A stretch of DNA of 64,000 nt. Origin: Paraburkholderia saeva. GTDB taxonomy: Bacteria > Pseudomonadota > Gammaproteobacteria > Burkholderiales > Burkholderiaceae. The notes beneath the pieces were generated by a model. The model searched no databases, was not told the origin of the DNA, and saw only the letters and a program-made list of their open reading frames with translations. The stretch lies in assembly GCF_907164555.1 (NCBI RefSeq), contig NZ_CAJQZC010000003.1:496001-560000 (forward strand). Reading direction: 5' to 3'. Position numbers and translations under genes: made by a program. The number at the start of each line of letters is the position of its first letter. The first letter of the stretch is position 1. This document shows, piece by piece, positions 27,078 to 36,100 of the stretch.

Positions 27078-27986
27078 ATGCAGCATTCCCCACTCGACCC
27101 CATGCCCGCCATGACAGAAGACGTTGCGTTGAAAGTGGCTGTGCCGCGCCTGACCAGCCTCTCGCATGGCGGTGGATGCGGCTGCAAGATCGCGCCCGGC
27201 GTGCTGTCGGAACTGCTCAAGCGCAGTGTGCCGTTCCCCGCGTTTCCCGATCTGCTGGTCGGCACCGAAACAGCCGACGACGCCGCGGTCTACCGCCTGA
27301 ACGATGAACAGGCGATCGTCGCAACCACCGATTTCTTCATGCCGATCGTCGACGACCACTCCATTGATTCGGTCGAAGCGATTTACGGACTGGTCGCGCC
27401 AGGCATCGTGCATCCGCAACGCGTGAAGCGGAATGCGTCGGCGCGCGCAGGCGATCTGCTCGTGCTTGGCAAGCCGCTGGGCGTTGGCGTGCTTTCGGCG
27501 GCGCTGAAGAAAGAGAAGCTGGATGAAGCCGGTTACGCCGCAATGCTCACGACCACGACGAAACTCAACCGTCCGGGAACCGCACTCGCCGCGCTGGAGG
27601 GCGTTCATGCGATGACCGATGTCACCGGCTTCGGACTCCTCGGTCACACACTTGAGCTTGCGCGTGGCGCGGGGCTTGGCGTACATCTGCACTACGCGAG
27701 TCTGCCGTGGCTGCCGGGCGTTGAAGCGCTGGCGTCGTCGGGCCTGCTGACGGGCGCATCGGGGCGCAACTGGGAGGCCTATGGCGAAAACGTCGAGCTA
27801 AGCGCCAGCCTGCCTGAGCATGCGCGCGCACTGCTCACCGATCCGCAGACATCGGGCGGACTGCTGGTTGCGTGCGCACCTGAAGCGGTCGATGACGTTC
27901 TCGCGCTCTTTCATTCCGATGGGTTTGACGAGGCGTGCGTGATTGGCGAGATGCGCGATGGTCTGCCGCATGTCATCGTCGGCTGA
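27078..27986 (+). CDS. selD: selenophosphate synthetase with an internal deletion
   Basis: 302 residues, against roughly 345-365 normally. The N-terminal catalytic motif GGGCGCK, the ATP/metal segment ETADDAAVY, and the C-terminal VTGFGLLGH and DPQTSGGLL are all intact. However, TTDFFMPIVDD runs straight into HSIDSVEAIYG. In normal SelD about 60 residues lie between these, including the FGRIAATNAxSD helix that supplies a metal-binding Asp (Asp91 in E. coli) and part of the dimer and ATP site. The deletion is in frame (junction near 27355). The product is therefore probably inactive in making selenophosphate. Several in-frame ATGs (27078, 27102, 27111) are possible starts. No mnmH/selU gene follows. 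Confidence 0.85.
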   Translation: MQHSPLDPMPAMTEDVALKVAVPRLTSLSHGGGCGCKIAPGVLSELLKRSVPFPAFPDLLVGTETADDAAVYRLNDEQAIVATTDFFMPIVDDHSIDSVEAIYGLVAPGIVHPQRVKRNASARAGDLLVLGKPLGVGVLSAALKKEKLDEAGYAAMLTTTTKLNRPGTALAALEGVHAMTDVTGFGLLGHTLELARGAGLGVHLHYASLPWLPGVEALASSGLLTGASGRNWEAYGENVELSASLPEHARALLTDPQTSGGLLVACAPEAVDDVLALFHSDGFDEACVIGEMRDGLPHVIVG

Positions 27987-28033
27987 CGCCTGATTTTTCC
28001 GCCTGATTCCAACCTTCAACCCTTTTCCAGACG

Positions 28034-28951
28034 ATGACAGAAGAATCACCGAAGGCCATTTTTTATGCACTTGCCGCGAATCTGGGCATTGCGATCTGCA
28101 AGTACGCTGCCGCTGCATTCACCGGTTCCGGTTCGATGTTCGCCGAGGCGATTCACTCGACGGCGGACTGCGGCAACCAGATCCTGCTGCTCCTTGGTCT
28201 GCGCGAAGCACGCAAACCCGCCAGCCGGTTGCATCCGATGGGATCGGGGCGCGAGATCTATTTCTATTCGCTGCTGGTTGCGTTGCTGCTGTTCTTTGTC
28301 GGCGGCGCGTTTTCCGTTTATGAAGGCATTCACCGTCTGATTGCGCGCGAGCCGCTCTCGCATGCTTACGTCGCGCTCGCGGTACTGGGCATTTCGGTGG
28401 TGCTCGAGGCGCTTTCGCTGGCGGGTGCCGTCAGGGAAATTCGCAAAGGTCATCCGCGCAAGTCGATGTGGCGATGGTTTCGCGAAACGCGCGAGTCGGA
28501 GTTGCTGGTGGTGGCCGGCGAGGACGTCGCCGCGCTTTTGGGTCTTGCCACTGCGTTCGTGGCCGTGCTGCTGACGATGGTAACGGGCAATCCGGTGTTC
28601 GATGCATTGGGATCGATCGGCGTCGGCTTGCTGCTGATGGTGATTGCGTGGCTCGTGGCGACCGAGGTGAAATCCATGATCGTCGGCGAGTCCGCGAGCC
28701 CCGAAGTCCGTCGCGAAGTCGAGGCATTTGTACGGGCGCGGCCCGAAGTGCGCGGCGTGATCAATCTGATTACGCTGCAATGGGGCAAGGATGTGGTGCT
28801 TGCCGTGCAGGCCGAAATGATCGACTACGACAGCGGACGCGCGATGGTCGATGCAATCAACGTGATCGAAGCCGACATACAGGCGAAGTTCCCGCAGGTG
28901 AAATGGGTATTCTTCGAGCCCGATGTGCTTCGCAGCCAGGACAAGGCCTGA
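28034..28951 (+). CDS. cation diffusion facilitator family transporter (ZnT9-like)
   Basis: 305 residues with six hydrophobic segments (first about 8-28, IFYALAANLGIAICKYAAAA). The metal-site helix motif is HSTADCGNQ in place of the usual HxxxD of TM2. The partner in TM5 is EDVAALLGL. The C-terminal cytoplasmic domain (about 215-300) has the ferredoxin-like CDF pattern (VRGVINLITLQWGKD). These features fit the SLC30A9-like branch rather than the classic zinc exporters. It begins 47 bp after selD and may be cotranscribed. Substrate not assignable from sequence. Confidence 0.85.
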   Translation: MTEESPKAIFYALAANLGIAICKYAAAAFTGSGSMFAEAIHSTADCGNQILLLLGLREARKPASRLHPMGSGREIYFYSLLVALLLFFVGGAFSVYEGIHRLIAREPLSHAYVALAVLGISVVLEALSLAGAVREIRKGHPRKSMWRWFRETRESELLVVAGEDVAALLGLATAFVAVLLTMVTGNPVFDALGSIGVGLLLMVIAWLVATEVKSMIVGESASPEVRREVEAFVRARPEVRGVINLITLQWGKDVVLAVQAEMIDYDSGRAMVDAINVIEADIQAKFPQVKWVFFEPDVLRSQDKA

Positions 28952-29070
28952 TATGGCGTTTTCACTTTAACCCGTTTTTGCAGCGCTTTTCTCTGCGCTT
29001 GCGCCGGTTTGTCCGCGTTCACCCATAAACCGTCACGCGATCAAATCCGGCAGCAAAACGCGAAAACCCG

Positions 29071-29233
29071 CTAGTACACCAAAGCGAGGAAAACGGAAAA
29101 TCCGAAAACCCCAAGCGCTCCAGCAGCGATCAAAAGCCCGACAAGGAATTCAATGCTGAGCTTGACGAAAGGGTACCCACACAGGGGTATCCGAATTCCA
29201 GTGATCGAGTTCAGAAGGATTGGCGTTGTTCAT
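29071..29233 (-). pseudogene. small membrane-protein gene interrupted by a one-base frameshift
   Basis: On the minus strand AAGGAG precedes an ATG (29233-29231) opening MNNANPSELDHWNSDTPVWV, which runs to a TGA after 27 codons. In the +1 frame, starting at the CCCTTTC run (29165-29171), the sequence continues as FVKLSIEFLVGLLIAAGALG and then VFGFSVFLALVY to a TAG. Joining the two frames gives a natural 53-residue protein with a short polar N-terminus and one membrane span; the total length is 3n+1. Either one base was inserted in the run, or translation shifts there. No family recognised. Confidence 0.55.
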
Positions 29234-29308
29234 GATTCAACTCCTTGAAAATGTAGCGGCGCCACCGCGCGAACTTCACACCTGTAGCGCCTTCCTGCAC
29301 AGACTGTC

Positions 29309-29617
29309 TTACTGACCGGCCCGCGCGACGCGTGTCGCACCGTCATCACCTGCCTGGACGGCAAGGCGTTCTGCCTGCGTGCGGCCGATCAGGCCCTGTT
29401 CCGGATAGCTCGTCTTGTTCAACGCCGGCAAGGTGCCGTCGCGATACGCGTCGTTGATGCCAGCCTTCACTTCGGCGCGTGTCGTGACGCTCGAATGGCT
29501 CCACCATTGATCGTTATACGAGCCGGCGTGACCGATGCCGCCGCCACCGCCGTCTGCAAACGCCGGTGCGCTGACGAGCAACGAAAGGGCGAGACCTGCG
29601 AAGAGATTGCGTTTCAT
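29309..29617 (-). CDS. DUF4148 family secreted protein
   Basis: 102 residues. Signal peptide 1-22 (SAPAFA), a Gly-rich stretch, then the DUF4148 pattern: TTRAEVKAGINDAYRDGTLPALNKTSYPEQGL. Such small exported proteins are very common, often in many copies, in Burkholderia relatives, and their role is unknown. CAGGAG stands well placed before the ATG. It is a single gene between the small membrane-protein remnant and the LysR regulator. Confidence 0.85.
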   Translation of the reverse strand: MKRNLFAGLALSLLVSAPAFADGGGGGIGHAGSYNDQWWSHSSVTTRAEVKAGINDAYRDGTLPALNKTSYPEQGLIGRTQAERLAVQAGDDGATRVARAGQ

Positions 29618-29779
29618 GATTCACTCCTGTCGATTCCGTTTGCCGCGCTGTCAGTCAGCGCTGCGACAGGGTGAAATGTAGGCTTTGCGGCACTCCGGAT
29701 AAACCCGGGTTTGATGAAATGAATTGTCGAGAATTCAGAACAATCGCGGCGCGGGCCGCAATTGTTCCCTGGACGCAGA

Positions 29780-30784
29780 TCAGGCGACCCACTCCGGCGT
29801 GACCGGCGTTTCAAGCAGCGGCGCCGATTCACGTTGTTCAAACGTGCGCATCGAACAGGTCCTGTCGAGACCGCCACGGCCGCTCAAAAGCGGGCAGCGA
29901 TCGAAAATCTCCGCAATCCAGTCGACGAATACGCGCACCTTTGCCGACAGGTGACGGCTATGTGGATACACCACCGAAATCGGCATCGGTAACGGCCGCA
30001 CGTCCGGCAGCACTTCCACGAGCTGACCCGACTGCAGGTGCGGCAGCACCATGTAGAACGCTGGCTGGATCAGGCCAAAACCTTCGAGACCGCATGTCAC
30101 GTAGGCATCCGCATCGTTGACCGACACGATGCTCTTCATCTTGACCTCGATTTCCTTGTCATCGACCTTGAAAGACCAGTCGATCACACGGCCCGTGCGG
30201 CTCGAAAAATAATTCACGGCCTTGTGGTTCTCGAGATCCTCGATCGAATGGGGCGTGCCGAAGTGCGCCAGATAGTCCGGCGAGGCGCACGACACGTGTT
30301 CGAAGAGCCCGATTCGCCGCGCGACCAGCGACGAATCCTGCAGCGCGCCCACCCGCACCACGCAGTCGACGCCTTCCTGCAGCAGGTCGACCGGACGGTC
30401 AGTCAACCCGAGTTGCAGGTCGATATCCGGGTAGCGCGTGTGGAATTCACACAGCGCAGGAATCACGAGCAGCCGGCCAATCGAGCCCGGCATGTCGATG
30501 CGGAGTTTGCCATTCGGCTTCTTGTTGCCGCGCTGGAAACTCGATTCCGTTTCCTCGACGTCGGCAAGGATGCGAATGCAGCGCTCGTAGTAAGCGGCGC
30601 CGTCCGGCGTCAGCGAGAGGCGCCGTGTCGTACGGTGCATCAGGCGCACGCCAAGAAACGCTTCGAGATTCTGGATGATGGTCGTAACCGACGCGCGCGG
30701 CATGTCGAGCGTTTCCGCGGCACGCGTAAAGCTGTTGGTATCGACGACCCGTGTGAACACCTGCATGGCCTGGAGACGGTCCAT
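29780..30784 (-). CDS. ceoR: LysR-family regulator of the efflux operon (CeoR/BpeT-like)
   Basis: 334 residues. N-terminal winged helix-turn-helix (about 1-60, MDRLQAMQVFTRVVDTNSFT, then AAETLDMPRASVTTIIQNLE), then a periplasmic-binding-protein-like effector domain (about 90-295). The C-terminal 35 residues are extra and low in structure. It is divergent from llpE and the RND genes. This is the arrangement known for CeoR in B. cenocepacia and BpeT in B. pseudomallei, which activate the operon in response to small aromatic compounds. The symbol rests mainly on this synteny. A 10-bp dyad lies in the shared promoter region. Confidence 0.8.
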   Translation of the reverse strand: MDRLQAMQVFTRVVDTNSFTRAAETLDMPRASVTTIIQNLEAFLGVRLMHRTTRRLSLTPDGAAYYERCIRILADVEETESSFQRGNKKPNGKLRIDMPGSIGRLLVIPALCEFHTRYPDIDLQLGLTDRPVDLLQEGVDCVVRVGALQDSSLVARRIGLFEHVSCASPDYLAHFGTPHSIEDLENHKAVNYFSSRTGRVIDWSFKVDDKEIEVKMKSIVSVNDADAYVTCGLEGFGLIQPAFYMVLPHLQSGQLVEVLPDVRPLPMPISVVYPHSRHLSAKVRVFVDWIAEIFDRCPLLSGRGGLDRTCSMRTFEQRESAPLLETPVTPEWVA

Positions 30785-30862
30785 GGCTGACCTCCGGATA
30801 GGGGCTGGCGCAGCTGCACTGTCATCGGAATCGCGAATGAGCGGTCCGATTGTTCAGGTGCA

Positions 30863-30922
30863 CCGAATTGTGTTGCCGGATTATAGGCATTTATCCTGGA
30901 GTCTGCAGAACCCACAATTCGG
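30863..30922. promoter_or_regulatory. candidate LysR operator, widely spaced inverted repeat
   Basis: CCGAATTGTG (30863-30872) and CACAATTCGG (30913-30922) form a perfect 10-bp inverted repeat with 40 bases between, so the arm centres are 50 bp or about five helical turns apart. A related CCGATTGT lies at 30846-30853. The arrangement suits a LysR tetramer that bends DNA between regulator and llpE. Confidence 0.55.
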
Positions 30923-30958
30923 TCCATTCAGAAACTTCGCGCATTGCGCCGCTCCGAC

Positions 30959-31810
30959 ATGGATGCTTTCAAGCCGTCTTACCCTTTTGTCGCCGTCGAA
31001 GGCCTGCTGGCGGACGTCTCGTCCGCCCTGGTCGTCTCCGACGTGGAGATAGAAGGGTACGCGCAGGACATCACGCTGCGCCTCTATCGACGGCCTGGTA
31101 AAACCGCACTGCCTGTACTGCTTTATTTTCACGGCGGCGGTTTCGTCAAGGGTTCGATCGATTGCGCTGACGCCTCCGCACGCTATTTCGCAGAACACTT
31201 ACCAGCGCTTGTGGTCTCGGTGGGCTATTCGCTTGCGCCGCAATTTCCGTTTCCGGCGGCGCCTGAAGACGCGCATCGCGCCGCGCTCTGGGTGCAGACG
31301 CGGGCGCGTGCGTTTGGCGGCAATACAAAGCGGCTGGGCGTGGCGGGACACGATGCCGGTGGCCAGCTTGCCAATTGCCTCGCGTTCATCGCGCGCGATC
31401 GCGGCGATGTACGCATCGATGCGCAGGCGCTCTTTGCGCCGATGCTGGACCCGAGCCTCACGCGGCTAGGCGACGAAAAGCGGCTCGGTTCCGACATCAC
31501 GGCCAGCGAGTGCGCGGCGTGTTATCGCGCCTACCTGCCGCAGGCGTCGCAGCGGATGCATCCGTATGCTGCGCCGCTTGAATCGTCGCGTCTTGCGGGC
31601 TTGCCGGAGACGCTGATCATTACGGCGCAAAACGACGTATTGCACGTCGAGGCGGAGAAATACGCGAGCAGCCTGATCGATGCGGGTGTGCTGACGCAGG
31701 TTGTCCGCTATCCGAGTGTTTCGCACGCGGCGGTGGCTTCGCATCCGGCGGCATTGCGGGAAGCCGTGCGGTTCCTGCAATGCCGTTTTGCCGCGCGCAC
31801 CCAGAAATAA
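30959..31810 (+). CDS. llpE: alpha/beta hydrolase of the efflux operon, lipase-like putative esterase
   Basis: 283 residues of the hormone-sensitive-lipase type. The oxyanion-hole motif is YFHGGGFVKG, and a C-terminal catalytic His candidate lies in YPSVSHAAVASHP. The nucleophile elbow, normally GDSAGG, reads VAGHDAGGQ, so the catalytic Ser is replaced by Asp at 31352-31354. It may be inactive as an esterase or use Asp chemistry. It is the first gene of an operon with the RND pump genes (36-bp gap), as llpE is in B. cenocepacia. A start five codons earlier (30944) is possible. Confidence 0.85.
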   Translation: MDAFKPSYPFVAVEGLLADVSSALVVSDVEIEGYAQDITLRLYRRPGKTALPVLLYFHGGGFVKGSIDCADASARYFAEHLPALVVSVGYSLAPQFPFPAAPEDAHRAALWVQTRARAFGGNTKRLGVAGHDAGGQLANCLAFIARDRGDVRIDAQALFAPMLDPSLTRLGDEKRLGSDITASECAACYRAYLPQASQRMHPYAAPLESSRLAGLPETLIITAQNDVLHVEAEKYASSLIDAGVLTQVVRYPSVSHAAVASHPAALREAVRFLQCRFAARTQK

Positions 31811-31846
31811 CCAAAAACGCTTAATCAACGAATCCGGGAGTCTGTC

Positions 31847-33073
31847 ATGTCTATCTTCAATCTTTCTCGTTCACGTCTAACGATCGCTGTCGTTTCAGTT
31901 CTCGTTGTTGCAGGTCTCGGCACGCTCGGCGCGATTCGCGTCGATGCCCGCTCGCCTGCGCAGTCCGCGCCGACCATCGTGCCCGAGGTCGACGTCGCAA
32001 CCGTCATCGAAAAGACCATTACCGACTGGCAGACCTATTCCGGTCGACTGGAAGCTGTTGAAAAGGTCGATATCCGCCCCCAGGTGTCGGGCACGATCGT
32101 CTCGGTGAACTTCAAGGACGGCGCGCTGGTGAAAAAGGGTGACACGCTCTTTGTGATCGATCCGCGTCCGTATGCGGCTGAAGTCGATCGTGCCGCGGCC
32201 CAGCTTGCGGCAGCGCAGGCGCGCACGGGTTATACGCAAAGCGACTGGGAACGCGCACAGCGCCTGATCGCCGACAACGCGATTGCCAAACGCGACTACG
32301 ACGAGAAGCAGAACGCAGCGCGTGAAGCGAGCGCAAACCTGAAGGCCGCGGCGGCCGCACTCGAAACCGCGAAGATCAATCTTGGCTATACGAACATCGT
32401 GGCGCCGGTGTCGGGTCGTGTTTCGCGTGCGGAAATCACCGTGGGCAATGTCGTCTCGGCCGGTGCAAGTGCTGCGCCGCTGACGACGCTGGTGTCTGTT
32501 TCGCCCATCTACGCATCGTTCGACGCCGACGAGCAGACGTATCTGCAATACATCAGCCACGCCAAGGACGGCCGCACGGTGCCGGTCGATCTAGGCCTTG
32601 CCAACGAAAGCGGCTATTCGCGCTCGGGTTCGATCGATTCGGTGGACAACCGTCTCGATACGTCGTCGGGCACGATCCGTGTTCGCGCGCGATTCGACAA
32701 CACCGATGGCGCGCTCGTGCCGGGTCTTTACGCCCGTATCAAGGTCGGCGGCAGCGCGCCGCATCCGGCGTTGCTGATCGATGACGCAGCGGTAGGTACG
32801 GACCAGGACAAGAAGTTCGTGTTCGTCGTCGACAAGGACAACCACGTTGTGTATCGCGAAGTGCAGGTGGGCGGGCAGCAGGGCAATCTGCGTGTGGTCA
32901 CAGGCGGCCTCAAGAGCGGCGATCGCATTGTCGTGAACGGTACGCAACGCGTGCGTCCGGGTGCGGAAGTCCGCGCGCACATGGTGCCGATGACAGGCGA
33001 TACCGACCCGAACGGCGCGCCTCTTGCACAGACGCAAACACCGGCGCGCGCCAAGGCGGCGAAGAACTCGTAA
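31847..33073 (+). CDS. ceoA: RND efflux periplasmic adaptor (CeoA/BpeE-like)
   Basis: 408 residues. An N-terminal membrane or signal segment (about 10-33) is followed by the adaptor layout. The lipoyl half-motifs are VEKVDIRPQVSGTIVSVNFK and INLGYTNIVAPVSGRVSRAE, flanking an alpha-helical hairpin (about 100-165). Beta-barrel and membrane-proximal domains follow. It joins the inner-membrane pump to the outer-membrane channel. No lipobox Cys is present, so it is anchored by the N-terminal helix or free. GGGAG precedes the ATG. Multidrug export (chloramphenicol, trimethoprim, salicylate-type compounds) is known for the family and inferred here. Confidence 0.9.
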   Translation: MSIFNLSRSRLTIAVVSVLVVAGLGTLGAIRVDARSPAQSAPTIVPEVDVATVIEKTITDWQTYSGRLEAVEKVDIRPQVSGTIVSVNFKDGALVKKGDTLFVIDPRPYAAEVDRAAAQLAAAQARTGYTQSDWERAQRLIADNAIAKRDYDEKQNAAREASANLKAAAAALETAKINLGYTNIVAPVSGRVSRAEITVGNVVSAGASAAPLTTLVSVSPIYASFDADEQTYLQYISHAKDGRTVPVDLGLANESGYSRSGSIDSVDNRLDTSSGTIRVRARFDNTDGALVPGLYARIKVGGSAPHPALLIDDAAVGTDQDKKFVFVVDKDNHVVYREVQVGGQQGNLRVVTGGLKSGDRIVVNGTQRVRPGAEVRAHMVPMTGDTDPNGAPLAQTQTPARAKAAKNS

Positions 33074-33143
33074 GCGAGGATCTGAACGCGATGTGCGCAT
33101 CCGCTTTCAGTCCGCGCCAGCTCTCCAATATCAAGAGCCTTCA

Positions 33144-36100
33144 ATGAACATATCAAAATTTTTCATCGACCGGCCCATCTTCGCGGGTGTGCTATCGGTC
33201 CTGATCCTGCTGGCAGGCGTGATTGCGCTTTTCCAGCTGCCGATCTCCGAGTATCCGGAAGTGGTGCCGCCTTCGGTTGTCGTGCACGCGCAGTATCCGG
33301 GTGCAAATCCGAAGGTGATCGCCGAAGCCGTGGCTTCGCCGCTCGAAGAGCAGATCAACGGCGTCGAGAACATGCTGTACATGCAGTCGCAGGCAAATAG
33401 CGACGGCAATCTCACGCTGACGGTCACGTTCAAACTCGGCACGAATCCCGACCTCGCGACGCAGCTCGTGCAAAACCGGGTCAACCAGGCGCTGCCGCGT
33501 CTGCCGGAAGACGTGCAGCGTCTCGGCGTCACGACGATCAAGAGTTCGCCGACGCTGACGATGGTGGTCCACCTGATCTCGCCGAACAATCGCTATGACA
33601 TGACGTACCTGCGCAACTATGCGCTGCTGAACGTGAAGGACCGGCTCGAACGGATCCAGGGCGTGGGGCAGGTGCAGCTGTGGGGTGCGGGAGACTACGC
33701 GATGCGTGTCTGGCTCGACCCGGCGAAAGTGGCGGAGCGTGGGCTCACGGCAACTGAAGTCGTCAATGCGATCCGCGAGCAGAACATTCAGGTGGCTGCA
33801 GGCACGATCGGCGCGTCTCCTTCCGTGCCGGGCACCTCGCTGCAGCTTTCGGTCAATGCGCGTGGACGTCTCACGACGGAAAACGAATTCGGCGACATCA
33901 TCGTCAAGACCGCACCCGATGGTGCAGTGACATATCTGCGCGATCTGGGCCGGATCGAACTCGCGGCTTCGGAATATGGCCTGCGTTCGCTGCTGGACAA
34001 CAAGCCGGCGGTTGCACTCGCGATCAATCAGGCGCCGGGTGCGAATTCGCTCGCGATTTCCGACGAAGTGCGCAAGCAGATGAAAGAACTGCAGGCAGAC
34101 ATGCCGGCAGGTGTCGAATACAAGATCGTCTATGACCCGACGCAGTTCGTGCGTTCGAGTATCGAAGCGGTGATTCACACGCTGCTTGAAGCGATTGCGC
34201 TTGTCGTGATCGTGGTGATCGTGTTCCTGCAAACGTGGCGCGCGTCGATCATTCCGCTGATTGCTGTGCCGGTGTCGATTGTCGGGACGTTCTCGCTGCT
34301 GCTTGCGTTCGGCTTCTCGATCAACGCGCTGTCATTGTTCGGGATGGTGCTGGCCATCGGGATCGTGGTGGACGATGCGATCGTGGTTGTCGAGAACGTC
34401 GAGCGGAACATCGAAAGCGGGTTGAGTGCGCGCGACGCGACGTACAAGGCGATGCAGGAAGTGAGCGGGCCGATCATCGCGATTGCGCTGACGCTCGTCG
34501 CCGTGTTCGTGCCGCTCGCGTTCATGACGGGCCTGACGGGGCAGTTCTACAAGCAGTTCGCGATGACCATCGCGATCTCGACAGTGATCTCGGCGTTCAA
34601 CTCGCTGACGCTCTCGCCGGCACTCGCGGCGATGCTGCTGCGCGGCCACGGTGAAAAGGAAGACTGGCTGACACGCATCATGAACCGCGTGCTGGGGCCG
34701 TTCTTCCGCGGCTTTAACAAGGTGTTTCATCGGGGCTCGGAAAGCTATGGCCGCGGCGTGAAGGGTGTGCTTGGCCGCAAGGGCGCGATGCTTGTGGTGT
34801 ACGCGGTGCTGCTGGGCGCGACGGTGCTGGTTGCGCGCATTGTGCCGGGCGGTTTCGTCCCCGCGCAGGACAAGGAATACCTGATCGCGTTTGCCCAGTT
34901 GCCTAACGGTGCATCGCTTGACCGCACCGAAAAGGTGATCCGCGACATGAGCGATATCGCGCTGAAGCAGCCGGGTGTTGAAAGCGCCGTGGCGTTCCCG
35001 GGCCTCTCGGTGAACGGCTTCACGAACAGTTCGAGCGCGGGCATTGTGTTCGTCACGCTCAAGCCGTTCCATGAACGCGGCAACAAGGCGCTTTCAGCGG
35101 GTGCGATCGCCGGTGCGCTGAACGGCAAGTACAGCGCGATCAAGGACTCGTTCGTTGCGGTGTTCCCGCCGCCGCCAGTGCTGGGGCTCGGTACGCTCGG
35201 TGGCTTCAAGATGCAGCTGGAAGATCACGGCGCGCTGGGTTACGCGGAACTGAACAAGGCCGCCGAAGCATTTGTGAAGCGCGCAGCGACGGCACCGGAA
35301 CTCGGCCCGACGTTCTCGAGCTATCAGATCAATGTGCCGCAGCTGAACGTCGATCTGGACCGCGTCAAGGCGAAGCAACTCGGTGTGCCCGTGACGGACG
35401 TGTTCGACACGATGCAGATCTACCTTGGCTCGCTGTATGTGAACGACTTCAACCGCTTTGGCCGCGTGTATCAGGTGCGGGTCCAGGCCGATGCGCCGTT
35501 CCGTCAGCGTGCCGACGACATCGGGCAACTGAAGACACGTAACCGGAATGGCGACATGGTGCCGCTGTCGTCGCTCGTGACAGTCACGCCGACGTTTGGC
35601 CCTGAAATGGTCGTGCGCTACAACGGCTACACCGCTGCCGATATCAACGGTGGACCCGCGCCGGGCTATTCGTCGGGCGAAGCGCAGGCCGCGGCCGAGC
35701 GCATTGCAGCAGAGACGTTGCCGCATGGCGTCAAGCTCGAATGGACCGATCTGACGTATCAGCAGATTCTGGCTGGCAACGCCGGGATGTGGGTGTTTCC
35801 GATCAGCGTGCTGCTTGTGTTCCTCGTGCTTGCCGCGCTGTATGAAAGCCTGACGCTGCCGCTCGCGGTGATCCTGATCGTGCCGATGAGCGTGCTGTCC
35901 GCCCTGACCGGCGTGTGGCTCACGAATGGCGACAACAACATCTTCACGCAGATCGGCTTGATGGTGCTCGTAGGCCTTGCATCGAAGAACGCGATCCTGA
36001 TCGTCGAGTTTGCACGCGAACTCGAGCACGATGGACGTACACCACTTGCTGCTGCAATCGAGGCGAGCCGGATGCGTCTGCGCCCGATCCTGATGACGTC

